From: Asterias amurensis
Lineage: Eukaryota; Echinodermata; Asteroidea; Forcipulatida; Asteriidae
Assembly (NCBI RefSeq): GCF_032118995.1
Contig: NC_092669.1
Coordinates: 9,423,501 to 9,487,500, forward strand
Length of the DNA stretch: 64,000 bases
Direction of reading: 5' to 3'
This document shows positions 10,378-22,100 of this stretch, one piece after another. How positions within the stretch are numbered: the first letter of the stretch is position 1; every line of letters begins with the position of its first letter. The translations under genes and the position numbers were made by a program. The notes below the pieces were generated by a model. It was not told the DNA's origin. It made no database searches and saw only the letters and a list, made by a program, of their open reading frames with translations.

Positions 10378-13300
10378 TTATACTGTTGCTAAGTTATCGC
10401 AAACGTACCCTAGAAACATTTTCAGTTCCTGTACTATAACTGCGTGAGGCATATGCACGGAATTCATTGCCGGGTGTGCCAGGTTCATGTCCCACAAGGG
10501 TAGGTAGAAAGCACCTGTACCCTTAAAACCATCCCTTAATGTATTTCCTATAATTTCTTTTGCCAGAAAATCAGAGAACAACAAAGGAGATGAGATATGT
10601 GGAAAGTGCCGAGGGTGCGGTCCCTTAATCACAATTAAAATATTAGGGCAGCGTTTGCGTAAGCGAAGTACAGCATTCCTTATCAATGCAGTCCGTTCTA
10701 TGAAACTCTCGCTGGTCCACACTGTGAAGTGTGACCAGGGGCTGAGCACAATGATATATGTCTGGCAGTCGAGGGTGGTTAGTTTGTCAAGAACATCAAC
10801 CTCGTACTTCATGTCCTTGCGACCATAAATGTCGCTCCCCACTCGTTCCGGATGGAAATAGTAAGCTACGGTAAGGTTAAGGGAACGGTATATCGTTTGT
10901 ACAGGCTTCAAATGCCCTCGTACATTTGAACTTGCCTTGGGGTTATCTGCTTTTAATACACTGTTAAAATCCTTATACCATTGGCCTATGGTTGAGTCGC
11001 CATGTAAAATGACTTTCTTGTCGCGTAGACATTTGTGCAGCATGTCCTTTGGAAAGTCCGGTATTCTGCAGAGCATTGAGTGCCATTTGCCCCTCAACCA
11101 ATAACCCTGGACAGCTGGTATTTCTTGGTCGGGCAGACATCGCGGTAAGTCGTTCAGAGGAGGGAGAAATCCAGCTGTATAGAAAATTGAGATAAGAATA
11201 AAATAAGTTTGATAACAAGAAACATGTTTTCGACAACGTATATTTTTTTCTCTCTGAACGAAATTTGACAGTTGATGGTGTTTCACAAAGAGATTTATAC
11301 AAAAACTTTAGGATTTGCCGCGGCACACGAATTAAGTATTTAAGTGGCTGGTGGAGGAACATTTCTGTCGATATCCCCACAATAATTCATTCTCACTTTT
11401 CAAAGTACTGTCATTTATCAATGGTAAACATTTTTGTTTTTAAAGGGGCTATGTAACTTTTGTAGGACAAAATACACAATGTCCACAGATTTACACTAAA
11501 CTTACACAGTTTGAAGATCATGATAGTAAAAAGCTTCACTGAAAATACTCGAACTGAAGGTCTCGAAATCAAATTCGTGGAAAATTACTTCTTTCTTGAA
11601 AACTACGTCACTTCAGAGGGAGCCGTTTCTCACAATGTTTTATACTATCAATCTCTCCCCATTACTCGTTACCAAGTGAGGTTTTATGACAATAATTATT
11701 TTGAGTAATTACCAATAGTGTCCACTGCCTTTAATTGCAAACGATCAACAAACCATGTATGCTTACCGTCGATTTGTATTTTCTTGTTCTTCTCTATCCG
11801 TACCGGTTGCATAAAATTCGGGCTGTGGGTGAAACAAACAGAAGATTTACAAAATATCACACCAAGATATCATTAGATCAAATAGTCGTCTAAAGTTCTC
11901 GATTTAGTTTAAGATTTTCCCTTTATAAAGACACTTTGACATGGTCCATTGCATACATGGAGGTAATGGATGAGCATGACAAAGAACAGTGGTGTTGCCA
12001 CCAGGTTCAGGAAAAACACAAACAAAACACGACGACGTTTCCACTTTGTATGGAGCTGGAAAAAGAAACAGCAACACAGGTTATTAAAAAAAAAAACACT
12101 AATCAATTCAGAACTAAAATCTAAAGACTTGTGTCAATGACTGAATGAAAAAGCCTAATAATTTAAACATTGACACATGTTTTCAAAGACGGTTGAAACT
12201 AATGCAGATTGCAAATATAAAATTAAAAATAATTTAAATCTGAGTGCCAACACAAATTAATTCTTATTGGTTTAGGGTTAAAACCATAATGATTGTTTTG
12301 TTTTTATTACCATTTTTTATTTATTTTTATTTTTATGCAAGTCGCCTGACGCACAAGGTCTGAAGACCACTCAAGGTGTGGGCTACAATTATTTTTTTCC
12401 AGAGGCCGTTGCCACCTACTCCTAGGGCTGAAACAGGGTTACCCCTTTTACAGTCCATGCGGATATTTTTCGTGCAAGCTAAATGATAGCTGTGTTCAAT
12501 CACATACCCTTTAAATATATACTCTACGCCTTTTGTCAACTCGGCCAGCCTTTGGTTGCATTTATTCCAGTCGGTATTGTAAGATGTGAAATCATCACAG
12601 GACAAACCATTCGGTTTCCGGCAAACAAGAATTGTCTTCCCAAGTGCATGGTGTGCTGGATATTGACACAGTCCAGTCCATGGCCCGCCACTCCTCAAAA
12701 AGCAAGTTGTCCTTTCTGCTTTCTTGCCTTTATGGTTGAAGTATCCATTCCACTGTACTCTTTCCTTTGCAGGCCAGACCACATTTTTGAAGTAGTCAAC
12801 AGCCTCACTGGGATGCACAAGAATGAGTTTGAATTCAGCTTGACCAGCCCACGCTGCCAGCAATGTGACTTCATATGTACCGTTATTGTAGTCAGCAACA
12901 TAACCAGCTGTACTAGCTAGCGGATTCTTTGAGTTTAGAGTGGCAAACCAGAAATCCCCGCCTATAACCCGGTCCCTCCCTTCGGAATCTCTCGTCTGAA
13001 TCCGATACTTGATGATATCTCCGACTTGAATGTGTCCTCTAGGTGATATTAGTTGGACGTTAGTCTTGGTGTGACTGGTGACACTCATGGGTAATGGGCC
13101 GGTTGTGTTCTTTTTCTCAATCACACTCCCGTTAGAAGGTGATTGTTTCAACTTTAAGGTAGCAACGCTGATGGCAGGAGTTTTAAAGGATATTTCGTCA
13201 CTGGCTTCCAACAACTAGTAGAAAAGGAAAACACATTTTGAACATGAAATCAATTTATAAATTTACGTATAGGATAATGCCCGAGGTGCGCGCCATTCTT

Positions 13301-15802
13301 ACCCACGAATGGCGCGTTCACCGAGGGCATTATGCGACTTAACCCACACCTGTGACGTCATGCTATTGTTAAAATCGCTCCATTATTTCGCACGAATGGC
13401 GCGATATTGTTTAATTTTTAAGTCAATTGTTCGTATGTATTACGTAAGCTTGTTCACTCCGGTGAACACCACTGGTGGTGTGTGAACAATGGACGAAGAC
13501 CAACATTTAGGAAATATGCTCGTTCCTTCGATAGTGGCATCATAGATCGGGAGCGAAAGTGGCAGCAGATAAGTGATTTTGTTTCTTGACTTTAAGTAAA
13601 TTTATACAAGTTAGTGATAGAAACAGACTATCAGATGATGTTGTAGGCGACTTTCTCGGTCTACAAAAAACCCAAAAGGTGAAGATAAAAGAAGTGACCT
13701 ACCCGCGTACAAGGCTGTAGTTTCAGATTTGTTTTTACTAAACAAATTTAAGCTAGCTTTATGATCAACAATTTCAGTTGAATTCCTGTTATTTTATGAT
13801 GATATTGAAAAAAGTTTCTTTTCAATTTTAAGTTTTAGGGACTTTACTCACTTACCATGTTTGTGTATGATAAATTAAACATTTTGAATTAATAAAAACA
13901 AAAACAAAAATACTGGTTAAAATGAAATTGATTTATCTGACTTTAAGACCTGCTTAAATTACTGTTGTAGTTCTATAATTATTTTTTAACATCTCAGCTA
14001 AATAATAATTTAATAATGTAGCTGTTCACTTGTGTGTCAACGATCATTTTGCAATACATGTGTAGCTCTATTAACCTGTGTTAAAAACCATTAAAAACAA
14101 AATAATATATGGTCCATGGCGTCATTGACTTGATTTACTTTGTTCCCTAACTCTTTTATGCACAATGGGTGAATAGATGTACCCATCGCGCCATTCGTGC
14201 AAAATAATGGAGCGATTTAACAATAGCATGACGTCACAGGTGTGGGTTAACAGGAAATAATGTAGAGTAAGTGGCATGCGGTTAGGCCATTAGTGAAGAT
14301 TTTGTAAGGGGAAAAAACATGTAAAAGTGCAGTATATTTCACTTTTGCTAATAATTTTCACAACTAAAATATGTACCCCAAAAAATTCGTTCTGGTGACA
14401 ACTACAGGTTCTAAGGGTCAGCCACTTTCAAACAATTCTCTAGAGCACAGCGTACACCCTTTTAAAAATTGGTCTTATGGTGGCCCTATAATTTGTGGCC
14501 CTTCAAAAGTGTAGAATATACATAGCTATTTATTAGACCTACGCGTTTGTAAGTTTTATTTGTTTTATTTGTTGTGATGAGAGACGGTGTGATTATGCTA
14601 TCTTTAAAGGCAGTGGACACTATTGGTAATTGCTCAAAACAATTATTAGCATAAAACCTTTCTTGGTGACGAGTAATGGGGAGAGGTTGATGGTATAAAA
14701 CATTGTGAGAAACGGCTCCCTCTGAAGTGCCATAGTTTTCGAGAAAGAAGAAATTTTCCACGGATTTGATTTTGAGACCTCAGATTTTGAACTTGAGGTC
14801 TCGAAATCAACCATATAAACGTACACAACTTCGTGTGACAAGGGTGTGTTTTTCTGTCATATTATCTCGCAAGTTCAATGACCGATTGAGCTCAAATCTT
14901 CACAAGGTTGTTATTTTATGCATATGTTGAGATACACCAACTGTGAAGGCTAGTCTTTGACAATTAGCAATAGTGTCCACTGCCTTTAACTCAAGTTCGG
15001 CCTATCTCAATTTACATTTGATGTAATTTTGTGGAGCGAGACGTTTGTCATTGTATCTTTTCGCAGTAGTTCTGTATACCATAGAGCACGATTCTACAAG
15101 GCTGTCGTGTTGTTTGTATGCATTCACATGGGAGTTTCTCGAATAACCTATGACCTTTATAACTAACTAACAACCCAACAAACACAACCAGCTCTGTTTT
15201 GCACACACCCCGTGAACATATTATTCTTCAACACTGAATTAGTGAAGGGACAAGAAGTGCAAAGCAGGTACATAATAATGACACAAATAAAAGACCTTTC
15301 CGAATTGATGGAAAGAAATGAATGAACGAGAAAGGTTGAGGAGAGGGACCTCTACCATTGGCCATAGAGGGCCAGCACACACGATCGCTAGACCCGCGTA
15401 AGTACTGATTACCAATTGTCTAAGATTATGGACAAATTACATGTCGTTTTGAATGGCAGTGATGTAGGGTACTGACGTGTCATCAAAGACAGAAACCCTA
15501 GCCTTGCTGATGCCGAGAGGGCGGATCTACATCTATCGCTGGTGCTCAGCAAAGCCCACTTCTGGATGTAAAAGCTGAGGTGAAGACTAGTGTGGGCGTT
15601 AAACAGATGGAAAGTTGTGCTTATTAAATAAGTACAAGTGAAAACAACACCAGTTGGATGGGTGTACGTTGTGTAACCTGCAGACGGTCTCTCTCTGATG
15701 AATACACGGAAACTGACTTACCATTGTGATCACCGTTAAGGTAACACATAAACCAAACAACACTCCTAAAACAGTATGTCGAGACGGATATTTTGCTGCC
15801 AT
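10378..15802 (-). CDS. NXPE-family protein, five coding exons
   Basis: Exons in order: 15722-15802, 12443-13214, 11935-12055, 11767-11822, 10378-11174; about 608 residues. Exon 1 encodes MAAKYPSRHTVLGVLFGL and more, a short N-terminus with one hydrophobic segment (residues about 11-29) fitting a type II signal anchor, and ends at GTAAGT. Exon 2 holds the Ig/filamin-like domain typical of NXPE proteins. Exon 5 holds the C-terminal domain with YWLRGKWHSMLC, HGDST (residues 401-405) and NSVHMPHAVI near the end, resembling the SGNH/PC-esterase fold seen in vertebrate NXPE proteins. The start is the first ATG, immediately before the hydrophobic segment. Phases match: 0, 1, 2, 1. Exon 3 has a good acceptor (tttccag) but a weak donor (AAA|GTGTCT), so its 3' end is uncertain. 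The biochemical role in invertebrates is not established; a Golgi-lumen or surface location is inferred from the anchor. Confidence 0.85.
11552..11730. mobile_element. T1 element, truncated copy in NXPE intron 4
   Basis: Ends in the T1 terminal repeat CAATAGTGTCCACTGCCT followed by TTAA. The other end is lost near AAATACTCGAACTGAAGG. Confidence 0.8.
12360..12466 (-). repeat. SINE type B, body fragment overlapping the NXPE exon 2 donor
   Basis: On the minus strand the end of NXPE exon 2 and the start of intron 2 read ATGGACTGTAAAAGGGGTAAC, then CAGCCCTAGGAGTAGGTGGC and AACGGCCTCTGGAAAAAA. The full SINE at 61497-61790 has the same order: ATGGACTGTAAAATGGGGTA, CAGCCCTATAGGAGTAGGTG, CAACGGCCTCTGGAAAAAA. 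A relative lies at 46450-46510. The GT used as donor (12442-12441) lies inside this homology. Only the SINE body is present here, not the tRNA-like head. Confidence 0.8.
13272..13333. repeat. Short hairpin
   Basis: ATAATGCCCGAGGTGCGCG pairs imperfectly with the downstream CGCGTTCACCGAGGGCATTAT, spacer about 17 bp. It abuts the T5 element. Confidence 0.6.
13343..14246. mobile_element. T5 element: 904-bp TTAA-flanked non-autonomous transposon in NXPE intron 1
   Basis: Long terminal inverted repeats of about 65 bp begin CCCACACCTGTGACGTCATG and end with its complement. They are flanked by TTAA at 13339-13342 and 14247-14250. Each terminal repeat carries the palindrome TGACGTCA and a CGCCATTCGTGC segment. 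No transposase frame is visible. Confidence 0.85.
14608..14985. mobile_element. T1 element, complete reference copy (378 bp)
   Basis: Starts AGGCAGTGGACACTATTGG and ends with AGTGTCCACTGCCT, flanked by TTAA at 14604-14607 and 14986-14989. The centre has a self-complementary AGACCTCA...TGAGGTCT core, and the right half contains the block ATTGAGCTCAAAT. About twenty copies or fragments occur in this window. No coding capacity. Confidence 0.9.
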
Positions 15803-16480
15803 CCTGCTACAGTTCGTGATGTGTTCAATGGTTCATCTATACAGACGGTACGTAGGGTTGCAGATATCCCACTGTACAGTCAGAATTGTGCATGTCATTC
15901 ATCGGAATGTATATTACCGTCACAGTTGAGAAAATCTTTTGTAGAATTTTAATAATGAATTCACCAGTATATATTTACCACGCACGAGTTACGATTCCAG
16001 AGTGTATTTTTCGTGACCTGTGTGTATCGGCCAGGGCCGTGAACAAAGAGCATAGCCCTTGTCACACGAGGCAATTTACTGCCAACCAGGTTGCCGGCAA
16101 TTTTTTTCTGGCAACGTTCAGGCAACTTTTGTTGCCGCAACTTTGATGTCACACGCGGCAATTTTGAAGCAACGCTCACGCAACCAAAATTGCCTGCAAC
16201 TCCTCAGCGGGCAATCAAAACGTTGAACGAGAATAATTTGAAAAACGCAGTCACTTACCGTCTTCAAACTTTGTAAGTTTGTGGAAGTGTCACAAAAAAG
16301 GTACCCAAACCCTAATAACTCCAAATTGTGACTCTGGTATAGGTTTTCTTGGTCAATTTCAGCAAGAGTGTTTTACATTTTACCATTGGAATATTTTTTT
16401 TTTGGGGGGGGGGTAGCATGATTATTATTTTTAATCTTCATAATTGTTTTTTTAATTTTATTTATGTTAACCTTAATTAA

Positions 16481-16787
16481 AGGCACTGGACACTATTGGT
16501 AATTACTATTATAGTTTATAGCATAAAAACTTAGTTGGTAAGTAATCTTTCACTTTTAAAAATACACGACTCGCATTTTGATAGCTCAGAATTAGATTTT
16601 GAGGTTCTGAAATCAAGCAGAAAGCACACAACTTCGTGTGACAATTGTGTGTTTTTCTTTCATTATTTTGCAACTTTGACGACTAATCGAGTTCAAATTT
16701 TCATATGATTTTTACTGTGTGCATAAGTTGAGATGCACCAAGTGATAAAACAGGTCTTTGACAATATTACCAAAAGTGTCCAGTTTC
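16481..16787. mobile_element. T1 element, diverged copy
   Basis: Starts AGGCACTGGACACTATTGG after TTAA (16477-16480) and ends near AGTGTCCAGTTTC before TTAA (16788-16791). The middle is shortened. Confidence 0.75.
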
Positions 16788-17555
16788 TTAACAAAAAAAA
16801 TAAGTGTGGGACATTTGCATTCTTTTCAATCGATCAGGTTTGCCTTTTTCAACTAATAATATATTCCCATGTAATCAAGTATAGGCCTAAGGCAGTTTGT
16901 AAAGGCAGACTGATATCAGTTAATTTGTAATGCTGAAGTTTGAGACTGCAAGTTACAGACAAACAAAGATGCGTTATATGGTTCCATTATGTACTTTTTA
17001 GTCATCTTCCTCAGTGCACAGCGGTAGACAACAATGTGAACAGTATGATGGTATACTTTAGACGGAAAAATAACATTAATCAATAAATTATTCAAAAAGA
17101 GAATAAGATTACACAAAATAATATGCAGTTCAACTGGTTAACAACACTTGTTAATACTTTACCATATATTATACACAATATTTGTACATAATGTCTGCAC
17201 CTATATATTAAGGGACTATTACAGTATTGTTTGTTTATATCGGCCATCTGAGATATTTCTGCCATCTGGGTCACAAGAAAAACCGATTACACATTATTTT
17301 ATTTGCATGACATCTAAAACGACAATGAATAAAACGCTCACTAATTGTATTAAAAACTTTAGAATTAGACATGCAACAATAGTGATCACAGGTATGATAT
17401 TTACAGAAGAGAGAACAAAGAGGGGAATTGCCTCCATGCACCATTCAAAGGCCCCTTAAATGTAAAAAAAATTCCCCCTTCTTCCCAAAAAGTATCAGAC
17501 CTGCAATCATTCATATATATATTTTTAGTAGAACATTTATATAGTTTGATCATGT

Positions 17556-17829
17556 CCCAGGTCAAAATTCCAGTTGAACCTAGTTAAACTGGTGTCAACT
17601 GGTTCAACTGGATAGTGACCAAACTCGTCCATTTTCCATATTAACCAACTGGTTTGGACTAGGTTTAACTGTGTTCAACTAGGTTGAAATTATAAACCAG
17701 TTGGTTTCTGTCCATTTTCCATATAAAACCAACTGGTTTTAACTGTGTTTAATTAGTTTATCAACTGGTTTTGAACTAGTTCCAGTTAAACCTAGTTTAA
17801 CTAGGTTCAACTGGAATTTTGACCTGGGG
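17556..17829. repeat. Foldback element built from AACTGG/AACTAG units
   Basis: CCCAGGTCAAAATTCCAGTT at the left returns as AACTGGAATTTTGACCTGGG at the right. The interior repeats GGTTTAACTAGTT-type units on both strands. Confidence 0.85.
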
Positions 17830-18159
17830 TAAAAATGAGCTCTTTCTGAAATATGTATACTGTGAAAACCCCCCCCAAAAGACTTGTTGTGTTCTTTAAA
17901 AACTGTTTCCCCTTTTTTATTTAGATTTTATATATCGTTACGAATAAGCCTACGCCTGGACAATGTTAGAGATGAAATAAATAACTCACAGCATGCAAGC
18001 GCAAAACATGGTCGTTGGGACCCTTCCCTGTCATCGAAAAAAATAAAACCTAGTGCTGGAGGCCTTCACATTCATACAAATAATCAGAGTGACTGTACAG
18101 CACAGAGGACAACGCAATATTTTGTAATGTCCACATTTAATTTTATAAATACTTCTAGT

Positions 18160-18245
18160 CTCAAACCTCAGGACTAGTCCTATCTCTTAGCATTGCCTCG
18201 GACTAGTTCTAAGTTAAGACTACCTTTGTGAAATCCACCCCAGCC
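18160..18245. repeat. F1 foldback fragment
   Basis: Contains AGGACTAGTCCTATCTC and ends TTTGTGAAATCCACCCC, the right end of F1. Confidence 0.65.
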
Positions 18246-18712
18246 ACCGTAGTTTCCTCTTCACAGCCACTACCGCCATCAAAACTTGACAAAGTGGAAA
18301 CTGCCGCCTGCATTTCAGTTAATCGCAATTGATATATGAGTCCATGCCCGCTAATGTTATACACCTGAATACCCCGCTATTGTGCTTTTCTCTGACCACT
18401 TACTAATCCGTTCAAGTAAATGGTATTTAATCCAGTAAAAGGTTATTTATAGAGATTTGAGCAAGTGCTCATGCCTGATCTTTTACTTCTCGACCTTTAG
18501 CTAATGCTGGCCTTTATTCGGTCCAGTATCTTTTAAATCTACAAGTAAATGCTACAGGACAATAGTAACAGGTCGGTTGTATTTACATCTCAATAAGAAT
18601 AGTCCCTCAAGCAAGTGCATTTACTTACTTGTTCGACCAATTACTAGCAAGTTAAGGCTTACTTTTATTTATAAGGATTTAAGTAAAAGGCTAGTAAAAG
18701 CAAATGTTAGTT

Positions 18713-18718
18713 TTTATT
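18713..18718 (-). terminator. Candidate polyadenylation signal of the lectin gene
   Basis: AATAAA on the minus strand, about 170 bp after the stop of the PAN exon; a second one lies at 18664-18669. Confidence 0.35.
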
Positions 18719-18886
18719 ATGATCATCGATTTTGTTTATGCTTAAGACACAAACAAATTAAACTCAATAACGTGTGTTAAAATGCGTCACAGGCGCCCCC
18801 TCCACATCCCTTAAACTGTAACAATAATTAGTTACCTTAGTTTATCCAAACTGAATAAGCTTTGTCCGATAAATTAAACCACCCTG

Positions 18887-19170
18887 TTAGTTCTTACAAA
18901 TGGATAGCTCAGAGAGACATTTCGCCAATTCATAGATGTAAAAGTCGCTGTCATGTTTTGGGATAACCTTGTCGAGTAGTTTGTAGAGATGACATCTGCC
19001 TGTTCTCGGTGCAAAGTCAAAGATGTAGCACAGATCATGTACGACGCAACGTGCGGCACACCTCTTGAGATTCCAAGCTACTTCAGTTGATAGAGGGTCG
19101 GGGTTCCCAATAGAGCTACCTTTGTATATGCGGTTGAAGTTTGCTGACCTGGATTTGGGGTAATCGACGA
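18887..19170 (-). CDS. Lectin gene exon 12: PAN/apple domain and stop
   Basis: Follows a tttttcag acceptor. It encodes VDYPKSRSANFNRIY, then a Cys pattern CAARCVVHDLCYIFDF, GRCHLY, and a late CLSELSIC, consistent with a PAN/apple fold with its helix cysteines and central strands. It ends at the gene's stop, so the domain is C-terminal. Confidence 0.8.
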
Positions 19171-22100
19171 CTGAAAAACAAAGTTTACAGATGTGACCCT
19201 TCAAAGTTTCAGTCTTGGACGGTTTTAAGATTCCGGGTCCTTAAGACTCATAGTATACTTGAATCTCTGTCAGAATGCCCCAAATCGGTAAAACTGACCC
19301 CAACATCGAGTTAACATTCCCCCTTTTTTCAAGCAGTGTCCAGGTCAACCTGAACTAGAATCAGGTCAAAGGACTATTGTGACTAGAAACATGGTGTGGC
19401 ATGAGACCCCCCCCCCCCCCCCCCCCCCCCGATACGGTGAACTGTGGAAACTTCTTCTTTTACCCTATTTTGACGCATTCTCCTTCATCATATCTTCCCC
19501 ACATGGGTGACATCATCCGGGGCAGATTTAGAGTATATGGGCGCCCTCACACGACTGAGTTTAAATGTTTGACCTCGAGCTAATTATCCATGCCATGTAA
19601 TGTAGGCCTATGTTCTTATTTATTTAGAGGAGAATCGGGCAAATTCGCCCAGATCAATATCATTGCTAAGTGTGTATTTTGATCAAATTATTGAATGTCA
19701 CTGATAAAGGTTATTTGATTGTTGTTTTGTCTTTTTTAAAAGAGTAAATTTGATTCATAAGGTCCAGTTTCCAATTGAAACATCATCCAACAATTGGGGA
19801 AAAAATCATCAAATTGGTGAAAACGGAAACCGTATACAATATCCTCACCTTTTGTTTGACTTTGACTAATTACGGTAACTTCTGCAGTAGTTGGAACGGC
19901 TGATGTAACGCCTGAAATAAAGTGAACATTATTAATGAATGTATCTGGTCGTTTGAACATTTCTTCCAACTAGTGATTGGCCTTAGTGCAACTCATGATG
20001 AGTTTACTCTCACCTTTTGTTGGAGTATCTCCTTCCACTGTAGTAACTGCTACAGTACCGGTAACTGTTGTAACGGCTGAAAAGAAACCAAACTGTAATC
20101 GTCCATTACTGGTGGAGATTTCAACCAGGTTCACAGGGGGTGGGGCTGACTCTACCCATTTCCGGCTCAGGCTGATAACTCACAAGTGTTTTGTGAAGTT
20201 TAAACCTGAATTATTGTGGACGTCTTCAGGGTCATTCTGACACAGATTTCGGGTCAGACTGAGCCCAAAATTGACCAGCACCAACGGGACTTTTTTTAGA
20301 GTAATTTTATTACATATTGCTGCAGAGATAATATAAGAGATGTCAGAGATGGAAAACATATTTCAAATACAATACAAAATCAACAACTGTGCATTATTTT
20401 CAAACTAGTGACGAGGTTTTTGTGCCGATTAAGCTCTTACCTTTTGTGGGAATTTGTTCTTCTGCTGTAACAGCTCCTACAGTACCGGTAATTGTTGTTA
20501 CGGCTGAAAAAAAACAATACAATGATATAGTCAAGCTTACTGAGATTTCATTTTGGTTCAGGACGACCCAGAAAGTGGACACTGTTGGTTGTCAAATACC
20601 AGTCTTCTCACTTGGTGTATCTCAACATTAAAGCCATTTGACCCTTTCGATAAACAGAATTGTCCAAGGCCCACACTTAGTGTATCCCAACTTCTATATC
20701 AAATAAAAAACCTGTGAAAATTTAGGCGCAATCGGTCATCGGAGTCGGGAGAAAATAACGGGAAAACCCACCCTTGTATCCGCACGTTTCGCCGTGTCAT
20801 GACATGTGTTTAAAATAAATCCGTAACTCTCGACATCGAGAATTGATATTGTTTTACTGTTTTCTCAAAAACTAAAGCATTTCATGGAATAATATTTCAA
20901 GAGAAGTCTTTCACCACTACCTTCTGTAAACCCTGTAAGTTATTTGTAAATCTGTGATTTTTTTTTTGTTTCTGTACCGAAAGGGCCCAATGGCTTTAAA
21001 ACATACAATAACAAGCCTGTAAACATTTGAGCTCAATCGGTCGTTTCGAGATAATCATGAAAGAAATAATACCCTTGTCACACCAAAGTTGTGTGCTTTC
21101 AGATGCTGATTCCGAGACCAATTCTAAATCTGAGGTCTCGAAATCAAATTCGGAGAAAATTACTTCTTTCTCGAAAACTATGTTACTTCAGAGGGAGCCG
21201 TTTCTCACAATGTGTGGACCATCAACAGCTCCCCATTACTCGTGACCAAGTATAAGGTTTTATGCTAATAATTATTTTGAGTAATTACCAATAGTGTCCA
21301 CTGCCTTTAAGAATGGGATTATAAGTCGGAGTTTGTGTCATTTTGAGTCTCTTCTGGGTCATTTTGTAAAAGATTCCAAGTCATATCGGGTCCGACATGA
21401 TCAGCACCAATGGGACCTGGATCCGGACGTTTTTAGAGAGACTTTATTACATGTGATGTCAGAGGTGGTTTCAATTGCCATACATCAACGACTTTGTGAA
21501 ATGTTCTAATAACTATAGTGATAAGTTCATCTTTTGCTGAACTTACTCTCACCTTTTGTAGTGGTTTCTCTTTCCTCTGTAGTAGGATCGACAGGAATCG
21601 TTGTTAAGGCTGAAAGAAACAAAGTCTTATATAAATATGGTCACATTACTGATGTCGACTTCTACAAAAACCTTTTTGTTATTGATGTAAAGGCACTGGA
21701 CACTAATGGTCATTACACATTGTACTTACTAATTACAATTGCTAACATAAAACTTACTTTGTAACGAGCAATGTAGGGCTTTATTGTTGTGGAGCCATTT
21801 CAGTAGCTTGATCCCACTACGACCTTTGTTGTTTAGCCCCCCCCCCCCCCCCAACCCGCCCCCATAAAAAACACTCTCCGACCATTGAACTGGCGCAGAT
21901 GACTCCTTGGTCGCACCACATGTATTTATTTCTTATGCTCATTGATTTACTGAGGTAAGAAACCTTTCTATTGAAATTAGTTGAAACTATAATTTAGTTT
22001 CCAAACATGAGTTTCATTTCCGTCTTCCGTTAGTCTAGTTTCCTTTTAAAGCCGTTGGACCCTTTCGGTAAACAGTATTTTCCAAGGCCCACATTTCGTG

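Larger units (their letters stand above)
15803..18700. other. Intergenic stretch between NXPE and the lectin gene
   Basis: Both flanking genes are on the minus strand: the 3' end of the lectin gene faces the 5' end of NXPE. Besides the T1, foldback and F1 pieces listed separately, 16065-16210 holds inverted clusters of TTGCCGGCAA/GTTGCC units, a possible decayed foldback. No gene recognised. Confidence 0.4.
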
